Made by a program: the position numbers and the translations under genes. Below, piece by piece: positions 10,804 to 23,619 of a stretch of 64,000 nucleotides of DNA (the stretch's first letter is position 1; each line of letters starts with the position of its first letter). Origin of the DNA: Aralia elata (lineage: Eukaryota > Streptophyta > Magnoliopsida > Apiales > Araliaceae); NCBI GenBank assembly GCA_034770075.1, contig CM068386.1, positions 41,453,990 through 41,517,989 of the forward strand. The letters are read 5' to 3'. The notes under the pieces were generated by a model. The model was not told the origin of the DNA, searched no databases, and was given only the letters and a program-made list of their open reading frames with translations.

Positions 10804-12897
10804 TGTAGACACCCAAATTTTGCGTTTCCTTCTACTAACCGTGACAGGAGGGCGAAATCGTCAATTGAACCAGCTTGCGGGAGCAAAGGAGCGGGCACAA
10901 GGGCGAGCGCCCGGCCCCGCCGCAATGTTTTGGGCAACCCAAGTTTACGTGACAATAAAGCCGTCTGAGGCAGGCATTTCCGAATGAGGTGGCACGTCTC
11001 CCGGAAGTTCCCGGACTGCGGAATACGAGCCTGTCAGCGAAAACCGACGTTGCGGTACGAAAATCGAGGCGTGGCACGAAAATCGAGAAAGTCAAGCCCG
11101 CCAGCCGCGGATAGATCTGCGGCCAAGTGGGTGCGCCAGCACGGAAACCAGGAAATCAGCACTAACCAGCTGAGTGCGATGGGAGGCGTGCCAGCTGGCC
11201 AGCCGCAGATCCATCTGCGGCCAGCCGCAGATAGATCTGCGGCTGGCTTTGGCCAGCCTATTTAAACTCAGCTTTGGACAGCATACAGGGAGTTGGAGAA
11301 ATTTTGAGGAAGAAGAAAGAATTCAGCAGCAGCCAAGCACGGAAATAGAGAGAAAATAGCTAGATTTTGCAATAAAAATAGGAAGAAAAGAGAGAAAAAA
11401 GAGAGAAATTTTACTCCTTTAATTTTGATTGTATCAAATATATTTCTTATCCTATTCAAGTACACAAATTTACCTTCATTTGAGATCATTTTGCAAGGTA
11501 AAACTTCCTTTTGTTGTAGCAATTTATATCATATTACTTGGTTAGATTAGATGTAGTTTTCATACATATTGTTGAACAATCTTGGATTAGGGATTATTAG
11601 TGAAGGTTCCGTTGGAATAAAATTCTTCCTGATAACCCGAGGATATCCAATCGACGAAATTTCTAGTTTGTTTATGGTGATTCATTGAGTGTAATTTATT
11701 TAGATCATCATTTCCGGATGTTATGGTGTATTAGATAAATCCGGGTGGGTTAGTTACGTAGTATTCATTTTGTGGGCATGTATTAATCTCGTGTGAGCCT
11801 AGGAATGCGACCCCGTGGTCCAAATCCGATGATGGACGTTTTGGTGTATGTGATAGATTCAAGATGTTCGTTTTGTAACATGTAACCGTTGGGCCTTAAA
11901 ACGACGCTAAGGTGAGAATCGGGTTTAAGGCCCCGTACTAATGGAATATGTGATTGTTGGCGTTTGGGGATATTTTGATGGCTTACATGCCCATGAATAG
12001 CCCCGACGCGTGTTTATGCTTGATTAGATCTTGTGACACAAAAATGATTTCAAAGATTAAACAATGAAGACTTGCATAAAATCAATCAAATTAGGTTATT
12101 AGCTTCACGAGGATAAGAGATTGAAGTGCTAACGAATGTCGATTCCTATTTAACGAGAAAGCTAAAGAAAATCGTTTTCCAAAATATCACACAAAATGAT
12201 TTTACAAATAAGTAACGTTTTATTAAATCTTCGTGCATAGGGTGAAAGAGATTCTAGAAATTGCCCGATCGTTTCACGAAAGCCACGTATAGATCTCGAT
12301 TCCTATTTTGACGAAGGTTTAAAATTCTTGTTTTGCCAAAACGACACTTAATGAAAATCTCATAGTTTTGGACAATTAAAATCAAATCTTTCTTATAACG
12401 AACCAAGCTTTCTCGTATAAATTAAAAGACATTCCGAAACGTTCTCAAATTAAAACACGGCTTTCCCTAAAAATCCAAATGATTCTTTCATACAAACCCA
12501 CCACGACATTCACATAGGCACACACACACACACACACGCATTCATGAATTAAAGGATAGGAAAGCATCAAGATTGCGGTAACCGTGTTTCACGGAAGTCG
12601 AGGGGTGCCTAACACCTTCCCCTCACTTAAACAAGCCCCCGAACTCTATGAATCTCAACTCGCAGACCAATTAATTCGGAGTCACACAGGAGCCAGCGAT
12701 TTATAAAAAAACGAAAACTCGGATGAGTTGGTACATCCATTTCAAATATACCAACTGGCGACTCTGGTTAATTGGCTCATCATAAAAACGATCTTTCAAA
12801 ACCCCGTCGACATCAATGCCGATCTTTTCCAAAGAAACATTAAATCAAAAGGCTAAAAAATTGGAAAAGACTAGAAAGCGAAAACCCGGCGTCGACA
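10804..12897 (+). repeat. 3' LTR of the Tat/Ogre-type element
   Basis: 2,094 bp, matching the 5' LTR throughout apart from short indels. It has the same hairpin cluster (11104..11247) and TATA-like box (about 11259), and is followed directly by the TGTAG duplication. Confidence 0.93.
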
Positions 12898-14345
12898 TGT
12901 AGAATAAAGAACAAGGTTAATGATTACCCAATTACCCCTAAGGTAAACAGTAATTAAGCGCAATGAAGGTAAATAAACGATCAATTGTTTTTCTGTTGTC
13001 TTTAAACCAAAATAAATTTATTATTTAAATTATAAATAATAAATAAGGATTGTTAAACCATATTCAGAGACAGATAAGGGTAATAAATCTGAGAAATCAA
13101 AGAATAGTAATCATGATTAGCTACCATCATTTTAATAGCTAAAGATTATTAATTAATTTCTGTTTAGCTAATGTTAAATAGTAATTAAATATAGATGGTG
13201 AATTTTACCTGCTAAGTAAATGGTATAGTAAGGTGTGTCAATATACAACCATGCCATATTAATTGATAAGTTGACTTTATCCAATGATAGGTCACCCAAG
13301 ATCAATTAATTAAAGCTAGGATTTAATTGTAGTTGAGCAAACAGGCAAGTTCTTCCTTACTCAACTTTTACATTGAGCAAATTTTTAGACCTTATGCACT
13401 ATTTTTAATTCGTGCAAAAAGGTATATATATATTTTGTTGCAAGTTATTCTTTAAGCTTGAATCTTATCTCCAAGCATGCTTTAAGTGGTCTAATTACTT
13501 TTAAAATTATTTCACCTCTATGTATTTATTGACATTCGCACTCGTGCATTTGAATTCGTACATTTATTAAAGTTCCGAGATTTAGGAACTATTCATAATT
13601 AAGTCTAAACCTTTGTTCGGTCAGACAAGTATGTGAAGATTTATAAAAGCTATCTGAACCAATCGAGGGTAAGGATTCTTAGACTGTATGAACACCCCTT
13701 TATTATAGGGGAGTACCCCACGTACCGTAAATAAGGTACAAATAGCAGAGTTAAATGTTATGCATATACATAGCGTACGCGAGGCTGATCCCCTCAAGTA
13801 CTTATTCTGTAGCCAGTAACCAGAGGGTCAACCAGCTATTGACTCCTTTGGAAGTTATTGTTCAAAGTCTACTTGACTATCAATTGTTCTAAAAGCATTT
13901 ATTGTCCTTGCTTCTGATAATTGTTGAATTCTCTTTCTATATTCCCTTCGTCATGATATATCCTTATTGTTGTACTTTAAACTTGCTGAGCAAACTCGTT
14001 GCTCATTCTTGCTATATCATGACTTTATTGCAGCTAAACCCGAGACGTCAGGGAAGAACAAAGGAAAGGAAAAGATGAAGTAATAGACTTCATGTAGCAG
14101 ATGTTAAATTTATGTGTAGTTAATTTCTATTAATGTAATTTAAACCCTGATATTTATTTAGGGTATGGAATGGTGTAAGTGGTTAAGGTTATTGTATTCT
14201 GGGACTAGTAACACCTTTGTAATGAACAACGTATGTTTATTATTTTCCGCATTTTAGTTACCATATGTTGTTAGAGGTGAATGTTTGTATTGGATCGTGA
14301 TGACCGGATCCGGGTATTTGGAGACCCGAATTTGGGGGCGTCACA
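12898..14345 (+). mobile_element. Right part of the older Ty3/gypsy LTR
   Basis: Continues the sequence broken at 2655. It ends CCCGAATTTGGGGGCGTCACA, almost the same terminus as the solo LTR at 56428 and the LTRs at 42369 and 49724 when those are read in the opposite direction. No PBS follows, so it could be a solo LTR or a truncated copy. No coding sequence seen. Confidence 0.6.
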
Positions 14346-15966
14346 AAGCATGGGGTGAAGTTGAATTCTTATATTTATTTATTTAGTTATGTTTTATTAT
14401 TAAGTTATTTATTTTTAATATTTAGTTTAATTATTAATTTAATTAATTCATTCGTTTAAATAAGATTGGCTTGATATAAAATCGGTATTTGAAAAAATGC
14501 CAGAATTAATTCCTTGTGGGATCGACAACTCTACTTATCACTTTATTACTTGTTGACCATGTATACTTGCGTGCTTTTGTTAGTACGATATTTGGCAAAC
14601 AAGTTTTTGGCGCCGTTGTCGGGGAATTATTTTCTAATATTTTTCCAATATTGATTTCGATCAAGTTGATCTTAATTTAAATTTGTATTTTTGTTGTAAT
14701 TAATTCATTTTGATTTTTGTGTTTTTCAGATCATGCATCTTAACAGATAATAGAAGACGGTTGCGAAGAGCGACAACTGACCTCTTTTCAGGGAAGTTCT
14801 TGCGTTTATTTTATTTTATTGCAACTTTAAGAATAATGTCAGTTTCAAGTTTGGGGGTCTTCCTATATTTTGTTTTGATGTGTTGGTCTAATTTTTTTTA
14901 AATTTTAAATTTTGTGGATATATTCACTGCAAACCCTCACGAGACATAACTCGTCCACTTGGGGTAACCTTGCGGTTTAAAAGCTTGTTGCACATGCTAA
15001 ATGCAATTGTGTTTCTACGAAAATGGTGTTATACTGTTGTTAGGTAGTGTCTCGTGGGCAATGAATTAATTGAATTGAAAATTTTTAGTCAATGATAAAA
15101 GTAAGTTTTTATTTTGTAATTTTTAGAAAAAAGGATAAATATTGCTTAGTCTGAATTTTGGCTTCCTGTTAGTTGTATTTTGTTTGTGACCCTTTAATTT
15201 TATTATGCACACATCCATTTGGTTGAACTAGTTTTAACTTTGAGGAAATTCATGTGTTAGATGCTAATGAAGGATAGAAGAAAACCTCTATTGCTTACTT
15301 GATCATGTTACTATCTTCCATGTCCATCAAGAAAAGATATGAAAAGAAAAATCTGTATAAAAGTGATAGATATAAGTAAAGTTTGGGTAGTTTATTTTTG
15401 TGGCCTTAGTTACTCGAACAAGTATGCCCTTAGGAGTGTCTCTACACTTAGTGACCTAAAGCCATCTGGTTTGGGATTCATTGGTGAAAAGTTTGCTATA
15501 GGGGTAATTTTTGAAAAACCTAAGAAAAACAAATATTACACATGCCAAAATCAAAATACATACGAGATGGAGCGTAAAACGCACTCGTAATATATAAAAA
15601 GAAAATAAATAGCAATAAAATGTGTGAAGGTAAGTATAAAGAGGAGGGTTTTGTAATTCTTCATATGCAGATATCTTTTACGAGCATTGAAATTCATGAA
15701 CTTACTCGAGTTTTGATTAGTTTGATACATTTGGATTCACACATGCACGGAGGGTCTTGAATAAAGAATGACTAATAGATGTTGAAATTTTAGGCTTTGC
15801 ACATTTTTAAAATTTTCTAGGAATTATCATTTGAAGAAATCTTTGAGGTCATGTTCAATTTCAAATTGGTTCATTGTTTGTTGTATATTTAGTTGTTAGT
15901 TTTATTTTTATAGTTTTTGTGTGTGTTTTGCTTGAAGACAAGCAAATATTTAAGTTTGGGGGTATT
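14346..15966 (+). mobile_element. Coding-free LTR-element body with TGGCGCC-type primer site
   Basis: An LTR tail (14346..14601, ending GGCAAACA) is followed by TGGCGCCGTTGTCGGGGA at 14608..14625, the form of the tRNA-Asp-type primer site used by Athila and similar elements. About 1.33 kb of internal sequence with no recognisable gag or pol leads to a polypurine-like AAGTTTGGGGGTA (15952..15964). It is a small non-autonomous element; its 5' LTR is cut by the LTR ending at 14345. Confidence 0.7.
14608..14625 (+). other. Primer-binding site (TGGCGCC type)
   Basis: Seen directly six bases after the LTR end. The tRNA-Asp assignment is from knowledge of Athila-type elements, not checked. Confidence 0.8.
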
Positions 15967-16250
15967 TGATGAGTGAGTTTTATACCTATTATTTGGGTAC
16001 TTTTACGCTTAATAATTTGTGTGTTTTTAAGTATTTTATATTATTTTTATTTATTTTATTGTTTTTATTTATTTTGTAGGAATAAAGGAGTTAAGTGACA
16101 AAATCGTAATATTTGAAGCAATTGGGCGAGCAAGGAAGAAAAGCAAGAAAATGGACAGGAAATGTGGGCCGCGACGCTCGCTATTGTGAGCCGTGGCGCT
16201 CATTAATATGGGTTGCGACGCTCGGGATGTTCATGTGCGCGCATACTTTG
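15967..16250 (+). repeat. Start of the 3' LTR of the coding-free element, truncated
   Basis: Begins TGATGAGTGAG straight after the polypurine tract. It contains a short GC-rich repeat (about 16163..16224) with GGGYYGCGACGCTCG-like units. The similarity breaks at about 16250, where a dispersed repeat starts. Confidence 0.55.
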
Positions 16251-17783
16251 GTACATACTTTACTTGCTCTTAGGAAGAGGATGATTGATCTCATAATCAT
16301 TTGTGTAGAGACACTAAAACAAGTATGTAGGTGCTTATTAGAGAATAAGTTCACTGAACGTGACTCGCTAAAGGAATACCTAATGGAGTTTTACTTGTCT
16401 GTCAATAAGAATTCCTCTAGCGATAGTAGTACAAGTGATCCTTGGACTTGAGATCATCATAGTATCTTGTGTATGATGAGTTATACTTTGACATGTTCCT
16501 TAAGACCATTAGGATATATCAAAGGGTATGCTTGGGTATAATAAGTTGTACGTGGAGATAGGTGAATGGTCAACAAAGAATCTACCACTTCTAGTAAAAG
16601 GAGAGAATGTCTTATGTGATTCGATAAATGACAACTGAGTAGTCCTTGGCCAAGGCAGAATGAAATTAGAAAATAGTTTCTAAGTTGCATTATTTAGAGT
16701 TGTGCATTTGAGAATCGAAAAACATATAATTAAATAAAATAAGACTTGAAAATAATTACATGTCTTATATTTAATTGGGACATTGTATGATAGAAAGATT
16801 GAATTGTACGGTAACTATTCACTGAAAGGTCCTTTTGTGATTAATGTTGAAATCTATATTATCTAAAAAGTCGTTGATCGCTAAGGGGACTTACCCTTAT
16901 TGTAGAATAAATATTATTTAATTAAATGAATTAAATAGTTTGATTTATTTATTTAAATAAGATTAGAATTGTTCTAATTGATTTATTCACAACTGGTTTA
17001 ATATGGAGAACCTAAAGGGTCACACCGCAAAAGAAAAATATTTATTTAAGAAGTAAATGGCATAATCGTAATAATAAGTTAAGTATATTTAATTTAATCT
17101 ATGGTGATAGAATAAATTAAATAGCTTAATATTTATTATTTAATATTTTAAAAATATTAAATATAAATTAATAAGAGGAGTCTTATTATTATTATTATTA
17201 CTATTATTATTATTTAATTCCTAAAAGGGTTTGGGAATTAATTAATAAAAATACTCTCATAAATTCCTAATTGGATTAGGAGTTTAATTAATTAAAAGAG
17301 TTTAATTAAAATAAAAACCTATAAATAGTTTAGGAGGGTTGCCTATATCTATAAATAAGAGGAGTCTTCTTCTGGATTGGGGTTACACACATATATTTTC
17401 ATAAGATTTGGGAGAGTACTTACAAATTCTATAGAGATAGAATATAGGGTTTTGTCAACACTCATCTTATTGAATACGTATTATTCCTTGGTGGATCACC
17501 TCTAGAGGCCAACCACTTGGGTGGCTAACGTTGATCAAAGAAAGGAATCTAACCGGTGAATTCAAGGAGAACGCGAAGGATTTGGAGTTGAACTTGTACC
17601 TGAGGAAAGCATGGTTCTACGAGAGTATGATTCTAATTCTCTATCTCTTTCGTATAATTGATAATTGAGTACAAGGAAAGATCATGGTGATGGTTTGTAT
17701 AAAATTTTAAAATCTGATTTTATCGCGCTTCCGCTATATTTGTGTAATTTGATTGCATGCTCTCGTTATATACAAACCTAACA
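16251..17783. repeat. Dispersed 1.5-kb repeat, copy A (probable LTR)
   Basis: Aligns along its length with 21741..23341. Both begin GTACATAC, contain CTTGGTGGATCACCTCTAGA, and end TACAAACCTAACA. On the minus strand this reads as an LTR starting TGTTAGGTTTGTATATA. No matching target duplication, primer site or polypurine tract was found for either copy, so two independent solo LTRs or remnants are as likely as one element. Family not assigned. Confidence 0.65.
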
Positions 17784-18780
17784 CTAACAAACTTCCTAGT
17801 TGCAATAGAATTGGAAAACCCTAGTTAAAAAGTCTTCCTAATTACATTAAGATTGGAAAAATCCCTCAAAATCCCGTGTAATCAGCAAACTTGATTTTTC
17901 CAAATCCGCGTCCTAGAGCGACAGCACCAGAAATAGCATAGCACACGGCGTGGTAGCGCCGCTAATCCAGAAAACCTTCCTCTGTTATTATGGCGCGGCA
18001 GCGCTATCCTTTGTCTAAATCCCGGCGCAGCAGCGCCGGTCTGCCAGAAAACTATCCTCGATGTTTCCGATGTTTTGAGGTCCCGAACTTGATCCTTTGT
18101 CCATCTTTTGCTTCTTCCACCAAATTTGAATCTTTGATTGGACCAAGTTAATGAACTTAGAAACACATTCCATAACAAATGTATTTCCATGTAGCTTGAA
18201 TCCTTTTCCTTCGTTCCGTGCATTTCAACCTTGTGTTGTCACGTGATAGATTGTAACTTATTTGCTCTGCTTGGACATCCACAATGTCGTGTGAGCGCTA
18301 ATCCCTTCATGAATTGAAACATAGCTTTGTCGAGGATTAGACGACATAAACGAATATGGGTTTGATGACCTGGCTTGCGTTGATTTGGCCTTGCTGAATA
18401 TGTTGAATTTAGAAGACCCAAATCATAGCATGTATCCTCCCCTCGCGGTTCGCCTGAATTGAGCTCCATTTTAAGCATCCTTGAATAAATTTCAGCCCAA
18501 TTACTTAAGATCATTTGATGAACCCCTGGAACTTGAGTTGAGCGATCAATGCTTGATGCGAGCCTGACCAGGATTGTATCAGGCAGCGGTTTCCTTTTTA
18601 GGCCAACGAGGGACAGATTCATCATAAGTGATTAAGGAAACACCTCATTCACAATAAGGTGAGCAACCAGGAGCGAATAAGGAAGCACCATATCCCCGAT
18701 AAGGCGATGTCCATACAAACCCCACCATCATCAAAAAAGGGTGATGATATACCCCTATCCACAATAAGGTGATGTAAAAC
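17784..18780. other. Unassigned repetitive sequence with GC-rich hairpins
   Basis: Contains three GC-rich quasi-palindromes (about 17946..17961, 17992..18006 and 18022..18039; the last has perfect 7-base arms CCGGCGC / GCGCCGG). The minus-strand reading frames here (17882..18223, 18239..18625) show no recognisable domain. Probably transposon-derived. Confidence 0.45.
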
Positions 18781-18784
18781 TAAG

Positions 18785-19375
18785 ACCCCTGGGCATACGA
18801 CGTCGGCGATACAGACGTCCCCCAGGTGGACGTCCCACTAAGCAAACCCTTGGGTGTCGTCCCCTAGGTGCAGACCTATGCAAACCCCTGGGCATGCGAC
18901 GTCAGTGACACGGGCGTCCCTAGGCGAACTCCTTGTATGCCTATATGGCCAAGGCTGACAACGTCTCTCGACAGACGATGTCCCCCAAGCAAACTCCTTG
19001 TACGCCTCTGTGGCCAAGGGCAACATCCCCCAGCGGATGACATCCCTCAGGCGGACGACGTCCCCCAGGCAGACTCCTTGTATGCCTCTGTGGCCAAGGG
19101 CGACGTCCTCAAGGCAGACGACGTCCCTCACCCCAGGTGAACGACGTCCCCCCAGGAAGCCGACGTCCCCCAAGCGGACGACTCTTTGTACACCTTTGTG
19201 GCCAAGGCCAATGTCCCTAGGCAGACAACATCCCCCAGGTGGTCGACATCCCCCAGGCAAACGACATCCTTAAGTGGCTGACGTCCCCTAGGCGAATGAT
19301 GTCCCTAGGCGGCAACGTCCCTCACCCCAGGCGAACAACGTCCCCCTACAGACAACGTCCCCCAGATGCGCTCCT
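18785..19375. repeat. Irregular GACGTCCCCCAGG-rich repeats
   Basis: Dense irregular repetition of GACGTCCCCCAGGC-like words, with an embedded CTCCTTGTATGCCTCTGTGG block recurring about four times. Strikingly more GC-rich than its surroundings. Apparent reading frames on both strands are repeat artefacts. Confidence 0.7.
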
Positions 19376-19776
19376 AATCGCTAGGCTAGCTGTTTATTAG
19401 GGGGCCCAATTTATAATATACTGAAACTTCCTATTAATTATATTATCACAATGGGACCTCCTCACTAGAATTCTCCAGGGAGACTCCATCGCTCGTGCAA
19501 ATTTATCATCACCTCTCACTCAATGAAGCATATTACTCCATTTGGGCGTGCCGAATTTCTAATGCAGTTTTAAAAGTGCTTTCATAATTATTTCTCTGAA
19601 ATTTTATAAAATTACTTTGATGATTCTACAAATTATAAAAACATTCTAAAATATTATGTTGGTCAATATCTCTATAGGGGTTATCTCCAAATACCCAAGG
19701 CATCCTACAACTCATATTCTCCATTTTTCTTTTACTCCTTTCCAACTTCTTGGGTTACAAAGGAGTAAGGGGCAAC
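19376..19776 (+). other. Internal 3' end of an LTR element, with polypurine tract
   Basis: Non-coding. Ends in GGAGTAAGGGGCAAC (19762..19776), a polypurine-tract-like sequence that touches the LTR start TGATGTAGG. Confidence 0.45.
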
Positions 19777-20402
19777 TGATGTAGGTAAAAATATCCACCT
19801 GTAGGACGTACGTCCCCCAGGCAGACCCTCGGTAGGCGCGGGCGTTCAATGTGCTAGGCATGCGTGACATCCCCAAGACGGGCGCCACCCAAAGGCCTAT
19901 TTACTACAAGGGTACAATGTTACTGTGGCGAGGTACAGAAACCCTAACTGCCTCGGACACCTTTTAGGGATTCTACATAAACTAAGGATCCTAGGCGAAC
20001 TCTACCAAGTAATATACTCCTGATTGGGTACGATCAGAGGATACAATCCTAGGTTGACTCAACTACTGAATCTCATTCCTTGGATGGTACTCCACCAGGG
20101 AGACGTCCTTATAAATACCCTTATTGGTTCACCCATCAAGCTATGCACAATTTTAACCTCTACATAGCCATTATGCTTCCATCTCTTTTCGAGTTCTAAT
20201 TTAGGTATCGGAGGGTCCGGCCTGGTCACTACGACCCCCTTTGTGAGGAGGTACCCCTTCTCCCGAAGTTACGGGGCTATTTTGCCGCACAGGGATAACC
20301 CCTGCGGGCCTTCAGGTGTTTTGCTAACTTTCTCAGGTGTGGTTGACCCTACTCGAACATCTCCTACACAGCTTATTCGGCTCTATAGATATTGTATGAA
20401 CA
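19777..20402 (+). repeat. Probable 3' LTR (or fragment) of a Ty3/gypsy element
   Basis: Starts TGATGTAGG after a polypurine tract. It carries more GACGTCCCCCAGG words, a TATA-like TATAAATA near 20111, and a CGGAGGGTCCGG block near 20210. The right boundary (set at GAACA, 20402) is a guess, as no second LTR or duplication is seen. Confidence 0.4.
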
Positions 20403-21740
20403 AGTTGAATGTATGGCATTTAAGTTGATGCACCACTAATCAATTGATCAACACATACTCAAAAGCCTTAAAAGAAAGATGCAATGTTTTCGAGATTATG
20501 TGGGTAGTTGTATGGAACGGAAGGAAAAATCAGCATTTTCAAGAGGTATATATCTAAGGATGAGGCACTTGAATAATAATTAGTTTAACTTACTAAAAAA
20601 AGAGAATAAATACTTGAATTCAAAAGGAAGATAAATAATTGTTTAAGAGAAAACACAATTGTATTAATAAAAGTTAAGAATAGTAATATTAAAACCCTAT
20701 GGAAAATATTCATAGTGTTTTAACCACTTTGCAACCTTACTTGGAAAAATAAATAACAAAGTTACAAAAATTATTAAATATTCTAAAATTTGACCGAACT
20801 TTGACCATTAATTCGCGGCTTTAAACAAGTTTTTGGGCCTAAAATGACATACTTGATGTAAAAAGGGAGTTAGTCGTTACATTCGATTTGATGTAAAAAG
20901 GGCGTTAGTCGTTACATTCAATTTGATATATTGTGGGTTCGATAAAAAATTCCTTCACTTTGAAGTTTTACCAAACCAAACATGTGAAATCCTAATCAAT
21001 TTTGGAAGACCTCCAAAACTGATTCCTATTTCACCAACGCATCAAAAGATATCCAAGCATACTTAAACATTTACATTTTATAATACCTTCGTTCCAAAAT
21101 ATAAGAAAAATATAAGATTTTTCGGCTGAAAATAGTCTATAGCCGCCCGGGAGGAGGGGTGGGGGGGAATTCATTTTGCTATCTTACGGACTTTAATCAC
21201 TTTAGAACGTTATGAGATGATGATCGAATTTAGAACCTGGTCAGCAAGAAATTAGAATCAACATTTCATTCACACGTTTGATATGTTACTTAAAAATTGT
21301 GTCTAAAATAGAATAAATTGAAAATATCACAACAATACACACGCACATACACAAGTGATCCATAACTTGGAAGTGTGTAGTACCTAGCTTTGAAGAGTGT
21401 ATTACCAACACATCGTGTACTGTTCATTCCCAGATAGACGAACGCAATTTTATAAAAGGAAATAACGCGTGTAGAAAGTGAAAGTAGTATGCACACAAGC
21501 CAATCATATTTGATATGATGTAGCATATATTTTGTAATCTTATTCGTTTATTAAAGACATTTTATTTTATCTACATGATGCTGTTATATTGAATGTGATA
21601 AACCCATAGTTTTGAGCAATACTTTTAGAATCATGATGGTGATCATGCTAATGAGATCTAAATTCTAGATAGCTCACAAACTAAAATCTTTCATAATCGA
21701 TGGATTACTAAATAGGGGATTAGTAAATCCGGATAGATTA
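20403..21740. other. Unassigned AT-rich sequence
   Basis: No gene recognised. There is a tandem duplication of about 40 bases with TGATGTAAAAAGGG near 20855..20930 and a G-rich run near 21150..21168. Short ORFs have no domain character. Confidence 0.4.
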
Positions 21741-23341
21741 GTACATACGTTGTTTGCTCTTATGAAGAGGATGATTGATCTCATAATCATTTGTGTGGAG
21801 ACACTAAAGCAAGTATGTAGGTGCTTATTAGAGAATAAGTTCACTGAACGTGGCTCGCTAAGGAATACCTAATGGAGTTTTACTCGCCTGTCAATAGGAA
21901 TTCCTCTAGTGATAGTAATACAAGTGATCCTTGGACTTGAGATCATCATAGTATCTTATGTGTGATGAGTTATACTTTGACATGTCCCTTAAGACCCTTA
22001 GGGTGGTATATCAAAGGGTATGATTGGGTATAATAAGTTGTACATGGAGATAGGTGAATGGTCAACAAAGAATCTACCACTTCTAGTAAAAGGAGAGAAT
22101 GTCCTATGTGATTCGATAAATGACGACTCAGAAGTCTTTGGCCAAAGCAGAATGAAATTAGAAAGGAGTTTCTAATTTGCATTAATCAGAGTTGTGCATT
22201 TGAGAATCGAAATACATATAATTAAATAAAATAAGACTTGACAGTAATTTCATGTCTTATATTTAATTGGGACATTGTATGGTAGAATGATTGAATTGTA
22301 CAGTAACTATGCACTGAAAGGTTCTTTTGTGATTAATGTTGAAATCTATATTATCTGGAAAGTCGTTGATCGCTAAGGGGGTTTACCCTTATTGTAGAAT
22401 AAATATTATTTATTTAAATAAATTAAATAGTTTAATTTATTTATTTAAATAAGATTAGAATTGTTCTAATTGATTTATTCACAACCGGTTTAATATGGAG
22501 AACCTAAAGGGTCACACCGCAAAAGAAAAATATTTGTTTAAGTAAATGGCATAATTGTAATAACAAGTTAAGTGTATTTAATTTAATCTATGGAGATAGA
22601 ATAAATTAAATAGCTTAATATTTATTATTTAATATTTTAGAAATATTAAATATAAATTAATAAGAAGAGTCTTATTATTATTACAATTACTATTATTTAA
22701 TTCCTAATAGGAATTGGGAATTAATTAATAGAAGTACTCTCTCATAAATTCCGAATTGGATTAGGAGTTTAATTAATTAAAGGAGTTTAATTAAAATAAA
22801 AACCCTAATCCTAAATAGTTTAGGAGGGTTCCCTGTATCTATAAATAAGAGGAGTCTTATCATGATTTGGGGTTAGACAGTTACACACTCTTCCATAAGA
22901 ATTGGAGAGAGAGTATTTGCAATTTCTATAGAGATAGACAGTTACACACTTTTCCATAAGAATTGGAGAGAGAGTATTTGCAATTTCTATAGAGATAGAA
23001 ACTAAAGTTTTGTCAACACCCATTTTTTTGAACAACTATTATTCCTTGGTGGATCACCTCTAGAGGCCAAACACTTGGGTGACTAACGTTGATCAAAAGA
23101 AGGAATTTAATCGGTGAAATTCAAGGAGAACGCGAAGGATTTGGAGGTGAACTCGTACCTGTGGAAGCATGGTTCTACAAGGGTATAATTCTATATCTCT
23201 ATCTCTTTCGTTTAATTGATAATTAATCACAAGGATGATCATGGTGATGGTTTGTATAAAAAATTTTAAAATCCGTTTTATTGCGCTTCCGCACTATTTA
23301 TGTAATTTGATTGCATGTTCGCGCTATATACAAACCTAACA
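21741..23341. repeat. Dispersed 1.5-kb repeat, copy B (probable LTR)
   Basis: Partner of 16251..17783 with the same ends. It differs by an internal 60-bp tandem duplication (22875..22994, unit starting AGACAGTTACACAC) and scattered substitutions, so the two copies have diverged noticeably. It ends about 280 bp from the NRPD2 stop codon. Confidence 0.65.
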
Positions 23342-23619
23342 GAAAGTTCCCAAGAGGAGCATAATTTCGTCCAACCAAACGCCCATAAGGGAGCAGTGGG
23401 GGAGTATCTCTAAATTAATTCAACCTGTCAAAACTAAATCATACTTGCAGCATCACATATAATATATAGCACAGGAAGCAAAGAGATATCAGGGAAAGAT
23501 GGTGTATTGTAGTAGTTATCAGATTCACAGAACCATGAAATGGATTTATAATCACCACATATAAACAGATTGTAGTCTCACTTGAGTCACCGAAAAACCA
23601 CAAGAGCCTTTATTAGGGC
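23342..23619 (-). other. 3' flank and probable 3' UTR of NRPD2
   Basis: On the minus strand an AATAAA polyadenylation-type hexamer follows the stop codon within about 15 bases (near 23607..23612). Further T-rich sequence lies downstream. The cleavage site cannot be placed. Confidence 0.45.

Larger units (their letters stand above)
2656..12897 (+). mobile_element. Complete non-autonomous Tat/Ogre-type Ty3/gypsy retrotransposon
   Basis: Two LTRs (2656..4758 and 10804..12897) bracket a primer site, a degenerate gag, scraps of pol and a polypurine tract. The 5-bp flanks are identical (TGTAG at 2651..2655 and 12898..12902), a perfect target-site duplication. LTRs start TGTAGACACCC and end GTCGACA. 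By eye I find only length differences between the LTRs (a CA microsatellite, an A, and a 6-base repeat unit), so insertion is recent. Protease, reverse transcriptase and RNase H are missing, so movement must have used enzymes from another copy. The gag and primer site resemble Tat/Ogre-lineage elements. Confidence 0.93.

Noticed and set aside
16481..16690. 69-codon minus-strand frame that recurs at 21970..22182
   Set aside because: It is conserved only because the whole 1.5-kb repeat is duplicated; there is no coding signature and surrounding sequence is equally similar.
18838..19273. Reading frames on both strands over GC-rich sequence
   Set aside because: Repeat artefact of GACGTCCCCCAGG; no domain.
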